Source: an uncultured Clostridia bacterium (GTDB lineage: Bacteria; Bacillota; Clostridia; TANB77; CAG-508). From it: DNA of 64,000 nt. A program made the position numbers and the translations under genes. Shown here piece by piece: positions 38,951 through 48,716 of this stretch (positions are counted from its first letter, which is position 1; each line of letters opens with the position of its first letter). The notes below the pieces were generated by a model that saw nothing but the letters and a program-made list of their open reading frames with translations, did not search any database and was not told the DNA's origin. The stretch covers positions 1 to 64,000 of the forward strand of contig CAOTKV010000006.1 in the NCBI GenBank assembly GCA_948530865.1. The letters are read 5' to 3'.

Positions 38951-41032
38951 CTATATCATTGTTTGCATTTGATCAAATGATGTTGTCATACTTGTCATAC
39001 CAATTACACAAAGTGGAATAATTAAATATACGACAAATAGAACAACCATTGGTCCAAACCCAAAAACTTTTCCTATCATAGATTTTCTCGAAATTGTTCT
39101 TTCATTTGATTCTTTTCTTTTTTCTTGATGATATGCTCTTTCAGAATCTAATTCATCAAATGCTTCTCTTATTGGAATTTGTTCAACAGCTGCCTGAAGA
39201 CTTTCAACAATTCTTATTAATTGTTGGAATGAAATTTCATTTTTTAATTCTTCAAGAGCTTCCCAAGCACCAGCTTCATAGTTATTTACACACTTAGAAA
39301 TTGGTTCTTTAAAGATATTTGCATACCTTTCAAGCCATTCCAAAATCATTTCAACATTAACTCTTTCGATTTTCATAAGCATTAAAATAATTGTTTGGAA
39401 CTGCATTACTTCATTTTCCATATCCATTTGTCTCATAATTTTTTGGAAAATTAAAAGCCAAATTGGAGATTGATATCCAATAACCATTATTCCTAATGAA
39501 ATAAGCACTTCAAACCATTTTACATATTCAGATTGTACTATTTGAAGTTTTTCCCAAACTCTATCTGTAATAAATTTTAATTGATCTTCTGAATTTTGAC
39601 CATTTCCATATTCATCAGATTCTGCGATTTCTTCTGCTAAGATTTCATATGTAACATCATAATCATATTGATATTTTTCCAAAAATACATTATCCATTTC
39701 AGTAACTTGCATTGCTTTACGTTCTTGAGTCTCTGTCATTGACCCCATTAAGTTATAATCAGCAGTTGGTTCTGTAAATTGATAATTTATAGCTGTTTTA
39801 TGAGCTGCAAACAATATTATAATTGCACCCGTAAAGCAACATGCAGCTGCTGTTAAACGATTTATATATAACCATTCTATTTTTAATTTTGATGCAGAAT
39901 CTTTTAATAATTTTATAGTTTTATTATAATCTTTTGTACCTTTTTTTGGTATAAATAAATCAACAAATTTCTTTATAAGTTTTTTATCATATAATTTCTT
40001 TTGCCATGGATTTTCCATATTTTTTGTAGTGTTTACACTACCATTATCTTTTAATTTTCTAACAAGTACATAACAAACAAAAGTTGCTATAACAATTCCA
40101 ATTTGGCAAAAGAATCCAAGTGATCCATTATAAAATTGTCTTGTAAATGAGAACTGGCTAATGCACCATCCTTTTACAGCATCAATAAATAATATTGGTA
40201 GTGCTGCAATCATAGATAAACTCTGGAACACATAATCTAGTTTATCCCTTTTTAAAATTTCAAGTTGCATCTCTTGTGTAATATTATTTAAGTTTTTTAA
40301 ATAAAGTGATGCACCATCTTTATCTTTTCTATCACCAAACTCTCTAGTTAAATATGATATTCCAGCAAATTCTTTTAAGTAACTATTTGGAGCAATATCA
40401 TAATATTTTTCAAGTTCTGTTTCTGGATCATCTGAAATTAATATTTCATAAATCTTTTCTGATTGTCTAGACACTTCTTTTTCATCATCTTGAGAAACTT
40501 CATATATAGCTTCTTCAACCATGTTATATTCATGGTAAGCATGTCTTACTTCAGCAAAATAATCTAATTGTTCTTTTAATAACTTATTATCAACACTATC
40601 AACCATACCTTCTATAATAGATTCTATAAAAAATATTTCAAATAATAATAATGAACTCATTATTAAAAAGTTTGATTTAGTTGCCATTATTACAATAACT
40701 GTTAAAGGAATAACTATAAGTATTGCCTTTAACATAATTTGAGCAACTTGTTTTCTAGTAAGATATTCATCTTCAAGATTTATAATTTCAAGTCTTCTTC
40801 TTAATTTTAATGTATATCTTCTTAAAAAAGGGATTTTCGCACAATTAATATAGAATTTTTGATAAAAAATTTCCATACTAAAAGAAGATTTTTTAGTACC
40901 TTGAACAAGTGATGCAACATATTTAGTTGTTTTATTTTGCATTTTTTTCATAAGAATATAATAAATTATTGCAACTATTGCAAATAATCCAAATACTCCC
41001 ATTATAAAGTACTTCATCATCTCTGGAGTCAT
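38951..41032 (-). CDS. Fused TadB-TadC type inner membrane platform protein
   Basis: The 693-residue protein carries two type II secretion F-like halves, each with cytosolic helical bundles between membrane segments. Hydrophobic segments lie near residues 8-28, 95-135, 265-290, 300-325, 395-415, 500-525 and 665-690. In Tad systems TadB and TadC are separate; here they appear fused. It sits right after cpaF on the same strand (33 bp) and should be the platform driven by that ATPase. GAAAGGTGGG precedes the ATG. Confidence 0.8.
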   Translation of the reverse strand: MTPEMMKYFIMGVFGLFAIVAIIYYILMKKMQNKTTKYVASLVQGTKKSSFSMEIFYQKFYINCAKIPFLRRYTLKLRRRLEIINLEDEYLTRKQVAQIMLKAILIVIPLTVIVIMATKSNFLIMSSLLLFEIFFIESIIEGMVDSVDNKLLKEQLDYFAEVRHAYHEYNMVEEAIYEVSQDDEKEVSRQSEKIYEILISDDPETELEKYYDIAPNSYLKEFAGISYLTREFGDRKDKDGASLYLKNLNNITQEMQLEILKRDKLDYVFQSLSMIAALPILFIDAVKGWCISQFSFTRQFYNGSLGFFCQIGIVIATFVCYVLVRKLKDNGSVNTTKNMENPWQKKLYDKKLIKKFVDLFIPKKGTKDYNKTIKLLKDSASKLKIEWLYINRLTAAACCFTGAIIILFAAHKTAINYQFTEPTADYNLMGSMTETQERKAMQVTEMDNVFLEKYQYDYDVTYEILAEEIAESDEYGNGQNSEDQLKFITDRVWEKLQIVQSEYVKWFEVLISLGIMVIGYQSPIWLLIFQKIMRQMDMENEVMQFQTIILMLMKIERVNVEMILEWLERYANIFKEPISKCVNNYEAGAWEALEELKNEISFQQLIRIVESLQAAVEQIPIREAFDELDSERAYHQEKRKESNERTISRKSMIGKVFGFGPMVVLFVVYLIIPLCVIGMTSMTTSFDQMQTMI

Positions 41033-41065
41033 CTATTTTTCCCACCTTTCTTGCTAGAATAAAAA

Positions 41066-43170
41066 TTACTCAGATTTTGCTCCATTTCTTGGAGTTCTTC
41101 TCACATTTCCTTGTGAAGGATTTGTTCTTCTTTGTGTTTGTCCAGTTTGAGCAGGTCTTCTAGGTGTTTGATCACTTGTAGAAACTTTTCTAGCTGATTC
41201 ACTTGAAGCTTGTACTTGCTCTGCAACTGGTACATTTTCAGTTTCTTTTATTTCATTTCCATTTTCATCATAATGTACTATTTTAGGTGGTCTAATTCCC
41301 CAAACTCTTTCTAAGAATTTATCAAATTCTATCATATCTCTATCATTCATATTTTCTCTCATACCTTTTATATTTTCAGGTGAGATAGGATTTGTAAGTA
41401 CATATGAATCATCAACAAATTCTAGTATATTACGATGTTTATATAATTCTCTGTTTGTTTCTTTTGTAAAGAATATTGTAGCATTATCAAAAAATTTATC
41501 AAATTTTCCTTCTAATGTTTTTTCTTTTCTATGGTCAAATGTATATTCGTTTTTTTCTTCAACTGGTATACATTCTGTAATTCTTTCTATGTAACGTCTT
41601 CCTCTAAAATCTTTTATTAAGTGTATATCAAAGTTCAAAACTTGAACAACTTGTTCTTCTGCTGTCTTTTCATCCTTGAAAACTCCAGCTCTTAACATTG
41701 AGTTACGAAGCGCTGTAACTAAGTTTGGAAATGTTTTAGCATGGTGTGTAAATAATGTAAACTTAGAAGCAACCTGTGCAGATTGAATCATCCAAGATGC
41801 TACGGGGTCTGTTGCAACCTCTCCGGATTATGTTAACAGAACCATCAGTCTTTTTCTGAACATCCAAACAATCTTGTCCAGAAATTGTTTCAGTTTCACG
41901 CATTGATACGATATTTCTTGTAGGATAAATTTTTCTTAAATGAAGCTCGAATGCAGTTTCTGTGATACGAAGGTTCATTGTTTCATATATGTTTTCAATC
42001 ATAGCCATAAGCATTGTTGTTTTTCCGGCAACCTTGTTCTCCTGTTAGTGCTATAATTCTTGCACCTTTAACCATATATTTTAATAAATCGATAGTATCT
42101 TCCTTACCAGGAAATTTAACTATTTGTTCTAGAGTAGCTTTTTGAACGTCGAACTTTCTTACGAAGAATGCCCAAGTTTCGCACATTGATGGTCTAACAA
42201 CAACGACACGAGAACCATCCTTCATTTCATTAATTTTATAACCATTAGTATCAGATAACTGACCAGGATTATTATATTTATATATATTTTGACATACTCT
42301 CTTTAATTCTGCTTCTGTACCAAATGATAAAAATGCAAGTCTTATTGATTTACCATGGAAAAATATCCATATAGCATCACATGCTCTTGGAATTTTTGAT
42401 TCCATAGCTTGTTTTAAGTAATCTCCATCTGTTTGAGCAACTTGACTTAAAAATGACTCTGGAAGTCCTGATGTACCTCCAGATACACCATCTATATTCA
42501 TATCTCTTATTTCATCAATTGTACTATATCCTTTATATTTTTGATAAATTCTTTGAACAAGTACTTCTAATTTATCTGGGAAATCTAATTGAAATGCTTC
42601 TTGTTCATATATTTCATCAATCTCTTCTTTTGTTATAACATAACAAGGTTTTGATTCGCCATCAATGAATTTTTCTCTATCTAGGTCATATTTTTTAATA
42701 ATTTCATTTAAGGCCTCATAAGAAAATTCTTTTTTATATTCATGAATTATAATATCAAATTTATCTTGAGCTGTTAATAATGAGGGTGTATCAAAAGGAA
42801 TTGCTTTTGATATATTTGTTTCATCTACACCATACTCTTTTGATAATAAATCATATATTAATTCTTTAACATATTTTTTATCATTAACATCTCCATATGT
42901 ACAACCTTTTAAAGCTTTTTTCAATTCATACTTTTTAGCTTTTCTTCTTTTTAATTCTTCTTCTGATAATCCAATATCATATAAATTTACTTTAGTTATT
43001 TCATCAAGTCTTTGCTTAATAAATTTAACCATTTTATCCATTGTAAATGTTTTATCGTCAACTTCAGCATTTTCTTCAATTGTGCTATTATTTTTCTTGA
43101 TTATGTGTACAATTGCATAAACTGCTGCTACAAGTACTACGAAAATTAAAGCTATGTTTTTTATATTCAT
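41066..43170 (-). CDS. cpaF: CpaF/TadA secretion ATPase, frame interrupted at two in-frame CGG codons
   Basis: CpaF is the hexameric ATPase of Tad pilus assembly. Three abutting frames make one protein. Frame one (from ATG 43170) has a membrane helix (about 5-22, unusual for CpaF) and ends IIALTGEQGC, with CGG as codon 382. Skipping C (complement of 42027) gives GKTTMLMAMIENIY, restoring Walker A. This frame reaches CGG after VNII; skipping C (complement of 41825) gives GEVATDPVASWMIQSAQ and continues to 41066. The restored length is 700 residues, with HAKTFPNLVTAL in the C-terminal part and a low-complexity Gln/Arg/Thr tail. Without both shifts no ATPase could be made. It lies between the CpaE-like genes and the platform gene. 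Confidence 0.9.
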
Positions 43171-43197
43171 TTGAAGGCTTCTCCTCCCTTTTAAATT

Positions 43198-44034
43198 TTA
43201 AACCTTATATTTTAGTTCTTCTAATCTATATTCTATTGTTTTATCAAGTTCATCTAATGCTTTAATAAAATCAGCATTTTTATCATTTCCTGTTGTTGAT
43301 AACCCATATCTTAAAAAGAAATTTGCTACTCCTGCTTCTGAAGCTGCATCTTTAAAAACTGGATTATACAAGACAGTATTTAAAGACTTTTCTTTTAAAA
43401 CTCTTGAAACATTTTTTGCATTATATTTTGAACATTCATCTGCATTTGTTAATAGTGGTATTACTATATCCTTTTTAAATATATTTTTATTAGCAGATAT
43501 AGCACCAAAATATTCTTCAAATTGTTTATAGTTTTGTGTAAAATCTGTAACTATCAAATGTGATGTTTCAAGTAATGTTCTAGTAGTATCAGCTTTCAAA
43601 GTTTTTTCTAAATCTACTAGAACCATATCATAATATTTATCAGCTATTGTAACTAAATCTTTATATAACATAAGAGATTTAGTAAAATTATCTCTAATTT
43701 CTGTTTTTAATCCACATAGTACATCTAGTCTATTTTTTAAAACAACTCTTGTGAAATTAGTTATTATCTCTGGAGTTATTTTATTACTAGCGACAGCACT
43801 AACTAATCCTTCAGCACCTGATGAAATATCCATTTTACCTCTATTTAATTTATTTACAGCAGTTTGAGTTGCAATTTTCCAAAAGCATCTTTCCATAACA
43901 TCATCATGAAAAGTAGCATCAACAAGTAAAATTTTATAATTATGTTTAATTCCTAAATATGTGGCAAATGCTGTTGCTGCTAATGTTTGCCCAGTTTCCT
44001 TTTCACTTGCACTCCAAAAACTAATAATAGCCAT
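43198..44034 (-). CDS. CpaE-like MinD/ParA-family protein with degenerate P-loop
   Basis: The 278-residue protein has the MinD/ParA layout: an N-terminal P-loop region (ISFWSASEKETGQTLAATAFATYLG) where GKGGxGKT is replaced by SASEKETGQT, then LLVDATFHDD (switch-like Asp), DMVLVDLEKTL and LIVTDFTQNYKQ. The signature Lys and Gly residues are lost or altered, so ATP hydrolysis is doubtful. CpaE proteins place Tad machinery in the cell. TGGAGGAAAC precedes the ATG. It follows a second shorter member of the family by 15 bp. Confidence 0.75.
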   Translation of the reverse strand: MAIISFWSASEKETGQTLAATAFATYLGIKHNYKILLVDATFHDDVMERCFWKIATQTAVNKLNRGKMDISSGAEGLVSAVASNKITPEIITNFTRVVLKNRLDVLCGLKTEIRDNFTKSLMLYKDLVTIADKYYDMVLVDLEKTLKADTTRTLLETSHLIVTDFTQNYKQFEEYFGAISANKNIFKKDIVIPLLTNADECSKYNAKNVSRVLKEKSLNTVLYNPVFKDAASEAGVANFFLRYGLSTTGNDKNADFIKALDELDKTIEYRLEELKYKV

Positions 44035-44049
44035 TGTTTCCTCCAGTTT

Positions 44050-44733
44050 TTATAATCTTTTTACAGCTTTTCTAACTTCTCCTTGGCTTGCGCCAGAAAT
44101 TACTTCAACTAAATATTCAATCCCATCAACATATGCATTACTTAATCCTTTTAATTGTATTCTACCAGATCTTTGATTTGAATAAATTGCATTCAAATCA
44201 CTTGTATCAAAAGGAAAATAAACAATATCTGGATCCCATTTTATAGGTAGTTTTTTTGAAAGAAATGATAGATATTGTTCTTCTTTTGGATCCATTTCTT
44301 TTGTAAATAAAACTCTTTTTATCCCGATTGGTTCTGTTAATTTTCTAAAAACTTGCAAACCACGTCTTAAATTGTATAAATCGAATGATGTTACAAAGAA
44401 TTTTTGAGTTTCAGGTTTTATGCCAAAATAATAATATGATCTATATGAATCTATATCTATTAAAGCATAATCATAATCTAATGTATCTGCTTTAGAAAGT
44501 GAGCTATAGGCTTTAATTTGATCAATACTTTCAAAGCCTATTGCTACATCTACATTTTCAAAAGTTGTTATATATTGTTTGGTTGATTGCATTGTTGGAA
44601 CGATATATCTAGTTTTTGATAAAGCTGTTGTATCTATTACTATAACTTTTTTCTTCATTAAAGTTAATACTTTAGCAACACATATTAACATATCAGCTTT
44701 ATCGTAGCTTCCAATAAAAGCAACTTTTTCCAT
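44050..44733 (-). CDS. Second CpaE-like protein lacking a P-loop
   Basis: The 227-residue protein keeps the alternating strand-helix order of MinD-like proteins (KVAFIGSYDKADMLICVAK, KVIVIDTTALSK, DYALIDIDSY) but has no Walker A motif at all. ATG 44733 is chosen because TTGGAGGATATT precedes it. It lies between the SAF-domain gene and the other CpaE-like gene and may pair with it as a non-hydrolysing partner (inference). Confidence 0.7.
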   Translation of the reverse strand: MEKVAFIGSYDKADMLICVAKVLTLMKKKVIVIDTTALSKTRYIVPTMQSTKQYITTFENVDVAIGFESIDQIKAYSSLSKADTLDYDYALIDIDSYRSYYYFGIKPETQKFFVTSFDLYNLRRGLQVFRKLTEPIGIKRVLFTKEMDPKEEQYLSFLSKKLPIKWDPDIVYFPFDTSDLNAIYSNQRSGRIQLKGLSNAYVDGIEYLVEVISGASQGEVRKAVKRL

Positions 44734-44756
44734 AATATCCTCCAAACGTAGTTTTA

Positions 44757-45728
44757 TTATTGTTCACCATACCCTATATCTTCAGTTCCTTCAAGACTAT
44801 CTACAAATGTTTGTCTTAAAGCTCTTACTGTTTGTTGTTCATTTGCATTTCCTGCACTTACTAATTCATTTCTTTGTTCTCTTGTTGGATCTAACATAGG
44901 TTCTATTGTACTAGCTCTATATCCAATAGTTCCTGAAATTGAATTAGCATAATATGCTTGTGCTTCTTCAAGAATATTAGGGTTATTTCCCATTAAATTC
45001 ATTACATCTGTACTTGCAACATATGTAGGTATTGCTTCTTTTTGTCTTCCAGCTTCTATATAAGGAAGTGCATATAATCTTATACCAGTTCCTGTGTAAG
45101 ATTCAACAATTGCATTATTCATTAAGCTTATTTCTAATTCATTTAATTTAAGCCATATTGATGTAGCATTTGTTCCTAAAACTTTTTTCTTTGATAATAC
45201 TACAAAATCTTGACCATTAGGAAAAGACATTCTTACATCTACATATTGTCCATTTTTTAATTGAGAAGGCAAATTAATCATGTTAAATTCTTGTATTCTT
45301 TGAGAATCTTGTAATTGATCATCCACTTCTTCAAGCATATCTTTTGTTATTATTGTTCCTGCTGGAACATCTATTTTCATAATCATTGTTTTTGCAAGTT
45401 GATTACCATCCTCATCATATTTGGGATCTATTTCACCATCTTCATTTGTAAATTCAAAATCATCCGCTGAAATCATCAAACTTGCATCCATTTTAGTTTG
45501 AACTGTTCCCATTGAAAAATCTTCTAAGCTAACTTCTGCACCAGATTCAATATCTGCTGTTGCAACATATACTTGTTTTTGTAATGCTTCTAAAGCTTCC
45601 TTTGCTTCATTTATTCCTTTAATTCTAATTAGTAATGCAACAACTACTAAAGCTCCTATAATTAATGCTACAAGAAATCCCATAATAAAAGATGTTCTCG
45701 CTCTTCTTTGCATTGGATTCATTGCCAT
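44757..45728 (-). CDS. CpaB/RcpC-like SAF-domain protein
   Basis: The 323-residue protein has one N-terminal membrane helix (about 13-34), then VYVATADIESGAEVSLEDFS, the opening of a SAF domain, and a second part (VPAGTIITKDMLEEV, GQYVDVRMSF) typical of the CpaB/RcpC family, which holds Tad pilus parts in the envelope. GGAGGAACTTAGAA precedes the ATG. It is the first gene of the operon that runs to 30723 and has a promoter just upstream. Confidence 0.85.
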   Translation of the reverse strand: MAMNPMQRRARTSFIMGFLVALIIGALVVVALLIRIKGINEAKEALEALQKQVYVATADIESGAEVSLEDFSMGTVQTKMDASLMISADDFEFTNEDGEIDPKYDEDGNQLAKTMIMKIDVPAGTIITKDMLEEVDDQLQDSQRIQEFNMINLPSQLKNGQYVDVRMSFPNGQDFVVLSKKKVLGTNATSIWLKLNELEISLMNNAIVESYTGTGIRLYALPYIEAGRQKEAIPTYVASTDVMNLMGNNPNILEEAQAYYANSISGTIGYRASTIEPMLDPTREQRNELVSAGNANEQQTVRALRQTFVDSLEGTEDIGYGEQ

Positions 45729-45796
45729 TTCTAAGTTCCTCCTCTATAACATAAAAAATATTTTTCGTGATACTATTCAAAAATACCATTTTCTTT

Positions 45797-45825
45797 ATTT
45801 TATATCAAAAAGTACTGTAAATCAA
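45797..45825 (-). promoter_or_regulatory. Sigma-A promoter of the Tad-like operon
   Basis: On the minus strand TTGATT (45820-45825), 17 bases, then TAAAAT (45797-45802), 69 bases before the ATG of the SAF-domain gene. It is the only good promoter I see ahead of the operon, though internal ones are not excluded. Confidence 0.55.
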
Positions 45826-45878
45826 CAACTTATGGCATTGTAATACAAACTTATTTGTGATGTAATATTTTTGTAAAA

Positions 45879-46754
45879 TTATTTTAAAATAAATTTGTTA
45901 AATGCTTCCAGTACCCCTTCTGAATTATTATCTGACACAATTTCTTTTGCAATTTCTTTCATCTTGGGATTACTATTTCCCATTACAATTCCCAATCCTG
46001 CATTTTGTATCATTTCAAGATCATTCATATTATCTCCAATTGTAAGAACTTCTTCTTTATTTATATTCAGCTTTTCTAAAAGAAATTCTATTGCAGACCA
46101 TTTATTTACATTTCTATTTGTTATTTCTGTGTAAAAATATTGAATATCAACATCTTCTGTTCCAGATTTTATCTTTTTTTTAGACATATATGCAGTTTCT
46201 AAAACATCTATATCTGCTATCATTTTTAATCTTTTCATAATACTATTAAAAATAAATTGTGATTCATCACAAACCGTTATTTTTAAAAATTTTTCTTTTC
46301 CTGATTCTTCTATATATTTTTCTATGTTTTGAACAACATTTATATGTGTTCTTTTTTCTTCTATTTTTTTCAAGTTTTCTTTATAGTAAAAAAGCACATT
46401 ATAATTTAAAGAACTAGCAATAACTTCATCTTCTGTATAAACATTATAGAAAAAACTATTTTTTTCGCATAATTTAGCAATTTTTAATACTTGTTCTTTG
46501 TTTAAAAATCTATCATATATAACTTTTTGATTTTTTATATCAAAAACAGCTGAACCATTTCCAGAAATCAAATAATTATCTACTCCAAGTTCTATAGCTA
46601 AACTTTCTGTTGAACTAATTGGTCTTCCTGAAGCAAGTACAATTTCTACTCCTTGACTTTTGGCTTTTTGCAATGCATTTTTAGTTGCTTCTGATACTTC
46701 TCCATATGAATTTAATAAAGTTCCATCTAAATCAATTGCTACTAACTTGTACAT
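45879..46754 (-). CDS. Cof-type HAD phosphatase
   Basis: The 291-residue cytosolic protein has the HAD motifs DLDGTLL (nucleophile Asp and second Asp), ASGRP (motif II) and GDNMNDLEMI (motif IV), with the type IIB cap in between, as in Cof/YidA sugar-phosphate phosphatases. The substrate cannot be told from sequence. ATG 46754 is preferred, with AAGGAAAGAG ahead of it; a TTG at 46763 is the alternative. It is monocistronic between the Tad-like operon and the spore protein. Confidence 0.93.
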   Translation of the reverse strand: MYKLVAIDLDGTLLNSYGEVSEATKNALQKAKSQGVEIVLASGRPISSTESLAIELGVDNYLISGNGSAVFDIKNQKVIYDRFLNKEQVLKIAKLCEKNSFFYNVYTEDEVIASSLNYNVLFYYKENLKKIEEKRTHINVVQNIEKYIEESGKEKFLKITVCDESQFIFNSIMKRLKMIADIDVLETAYMSKKKIKSGTEDVDIQYFYTEITNRNVNKWSAIEFLLEKLNINKEEVLTIGDNMNDLEMIQNAGLGIVMGNSNPKMKEIAKEIVSDNNSEGVLEAFNKFILK

Positions 46755-47028
46755 TTTCAACACTCTTTCCTTATTATTAATACGTTCATATTATATCATT
46801 AAACTTTTTTTTGACAATAAATTTTTTCCAAAAATTACTTGTTTATTTTTTATAAAAATACACATTATATATATTGAAAATGCATTAAATTATTTTTTAA
46901 ATATTTAATCATTCAGTTATTTAATAATAATTGAGTGATTAGCTATTTGATAATTAATGTCTTTTCTAAAGAAAACAATAGTGTTTAATGCAACTAGTAA
47001 TCACTATTTAATTTGGAGGTGAAATAAA

Positions 47029-47229
47029 ATGGCAAAAAGTAATAAAAACGTAGTTCCAGAAGCTATGGATTCATTAGAAAGATTCAAATATGAAGTAGCA
47101 TCAGAAGTTGGTGTTAACTTAAAAAACGGTTATAACGGAAATATATCAGCAAGAGATGCTGGTAAAATCGGTGGTAACATGGTAAGAAAATTAATCGAAC
47201 AAGCTGAAAATCAAATGGCTAACAAATAA
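47029..47229 (+). CDS. Alpha/beta-type small acid-soluble spore protein
   Basis: The 66-residue protein coats and protects spore DNA. It has the germination-protease site FKYEVASE and the C-terminal conserved block SARDAGKIGGNMVRKLIE. TTGGAGGTGAAATAAA precedes the ATG. Expression should be forespore-specific (sigma-G), but I could not fix a convincing sigma-G promoter in the upstream 265 bp. That region holds an AATCATTCA...TGAGTGATT inverted repeat (around 46906-46940) and is otherwise featureless. Confidence 0.96.
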   Translation: MAKSNKNVVPEAMDSLERFKYEVASEVGVNLKNGYNGNISARDAGKIGGNMVRKLIEQAENQMANK

Positions 47230-47248
47230 GTAAAATTTGATAAAAGTG

Positions 47249-47279
47249 AGGTGCAAGAAATTCTTGCACCTTATTTTTT
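47249..47279 (+). terminator. Terminator of the spore-protein gene
   Basis: An 11-bp perfect stem (AGGTGCAAGAA, 47249-47259, with 47261-47271) is followed by TTATTTTTTC. Confidence 0.9.
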
Positions 47280-47283
47280 CATC

Positions 47284-47316
47284 AAAAAAGCTCTATCTAT
47301 ATGATAGAGCTTTTAG
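47284..47316 (-). terminator. Terminator of hpf
   Basis: A 12-bp stem (AAAAGCTCTATC, 47286-47297, with 47303-47314) is followed by T residues on the minus strand. It lies directly past the hpf stop, tail to tail with the spore-protein terminator. Confidence 0.9.
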
Positions 47317-47318
47317 TT

Positions 47319-47855
47319 TTATGCTTCTGGTTCTACTAAACCATAATTGTTTGAGTCTTTTAATTTAAAGATAACGTTAACTTTTCCTGTATCAACATTA
47401 ACAAATGTATAGAAAATGTTTCCTTTTCTTTCTGTTAATTTTATTTTTGCATCTTCAACTGAGATTGGTTTTAAATCATATGATATTGATTTTATAACTT
47501 CATCTTCAACTTTATTTTCTTCAACTCCTGCAAAATTCATTTGCTTAATTGAAGAATCTTTTTGCATTTTTTCTCTTTTTGCTTTTGTTTTTCTTATTTG
47601 ACCTTCTAATATATCAATATCTTTATCTATTGAAGCATATAAATCTTTATCTTCTGTAACTGCTTTATAAGACATACCTTTTACTGAAACATACATTTCT
47701 GCTATTTCAGATGTAGCATTTTCCTTTTTTATTGTTACTGTAACATCAATTGATTCATCTGCAAAATATTTCTCAATTCTTGTTAATTTTTTTTCTGCAT
47801 ATTCTCTTATTGCATCTGTTGCTTTTAGGTCTTTTCCTGTTATTGTTATATTCAT
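47319..47855 (-). CDS. hpf: Ribosome hibernation promoting factor, long form
   Basis: Long HPF dimerises 70S ribosomes into 100S particles in stationary phase. The 178-residue protein has the N-terminal S30AE domain (MNITITGKDLKATDAIREYAEKKL) and a C-terminal domain (GNIFYTFVNVDTGKVNVIFKLKD) of the long form, joined by a charged linker. ATG 47855 follows AAAGGAGTGAGTATT; an upstream GTG lies inside that site. Confidence 0.96.
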   Translation of the reverse strand: MNITITGKDLKATDAIREYAEKKLTRIEKYFADESIDVTVTIKKENATSEIAEMYVSVKGMSYKAVTEDKDLYASIDKDIDILEGQIRKTKAKREKMQKDSSIKQMNFAGVEENKVEDEVIKSISYDLKPISVEDAKIKLTERKGNIFYTFVNVDTGKVNVIFKLKDSNNYGLVEPEA

Positions 47856-47984
47856 AATACTCACTCCTTTACTTGCTTCATATTTGTTTATATGACAATG
47901 AAGCTTTTGTTTTATTTATATTTGCAAATTCATTATATAGTTAAATTATATAATTTGCAAGCAATTTTTTATAACCACATTTAA

Positions 47985-48716
47985 CTAAAATAATTTTTCT
48001 AATTTATATTCTTTATCTAATTTTTCATTCAAAAAAATATTTGAAATTAATTCTAATTCTTTTCTTGCATTTTCAGAAAGCTCAAAAGAAAAAATCTTTT
48101 TGGGATCTGCTTTTAATATATAGATTATCGCATTTTTTGTAGCTTCACTCATTTCTATACTTCCTGTGTCTTGTTTGCTACAATTTGAACATTTAAAACC
48201 ATTATCTTTTATACTAAAAAATTTCAAATTCTCTTTGCATTTACATTCTACACATTCTCTAATATTAGGAGTAAAACCTAATATTTTAAGAATTCGCATT
48301 TTAAAAACTGCTGTTATAAAATCTAAATTTTTATCTGTTTCTGAAATCATATATAATGTGTTTAAAAATAATTTTAACGTATTAAATGAATTCTGATTTT
48401 CTGTTGTTACATCTGATACAATTTTGGTAATATACGTTGCATAAGTTAATTTATCTAAATCTGTTCTAATATTATAAAATAGTTCTATTGTTTCACATGA
48501 ATTCATTGTATAATTCTCAGAACCTTTAAATAACATATATTCCCCAAAACATAGATACTGACTACCACTTAATAATTGACTTTTTGGTCTTCTCGAACCT
48601 TTTGCACTACACGAAATTTTTCCTAAATTAGGAGTTAAAAGTGTAAGCATTTTATCAAAATCGCCCATGTTATTTTCCGATATTACTATTCCATTTACCT
48701 TTATCTGCTTCATCAA
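47985..48716 (-). CDS. recO: DNA repair protein RecO
   Basis: RecO loads RecA on SSB-coated single strands with RecR. The 243-residue protein has the N-terminal OB fold (KVNGIVISENNMGDFDKMLTLLTPNLGKIS) and a zinc ribbon with two Cys pairs (CVEC and CSNC). AAGGAAACATTTG precedes the ATG. The start lies inside the 3' end of the small yqzL-like gene, in a different frame, so translation may be coupled. Confidence 0.95.
   Translation of the reverse strand: MMKQIKVNGIVISENNMGDFDKMLTLLTPNLGKISCSAKGSRRPKSQLLSGSQYLCFGEYMLFKGSENYTMNSCETIELFYNIRTDLDKLTYATYITKIVSDVTTENQNSFNTLKLFLNTLYMISETDKNLDFITAVFKMRILKILGFTPNIRECVECKCKENLKFFSIKDNGFKCSNCSKQDTGSIEMSEATKNAIIYILKADPKKIFSFELSENARKELELISNIFLNEKLDKEYKLEKLF

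Noticed and set aside
41763..42014. Three separate genes in place of one cpaF
   Set aside because: The fragments abut, each ends within bases of an in-frame CGG, and together they give one continuous CpaF; the middle fragment has no ribosome binding site.
46906..46940. Operator or recombination site ahead of the spore-protein gene
   Set aside because: The inverted repeat is short and imperfect in AT-rich DNA; no second copy in the window.
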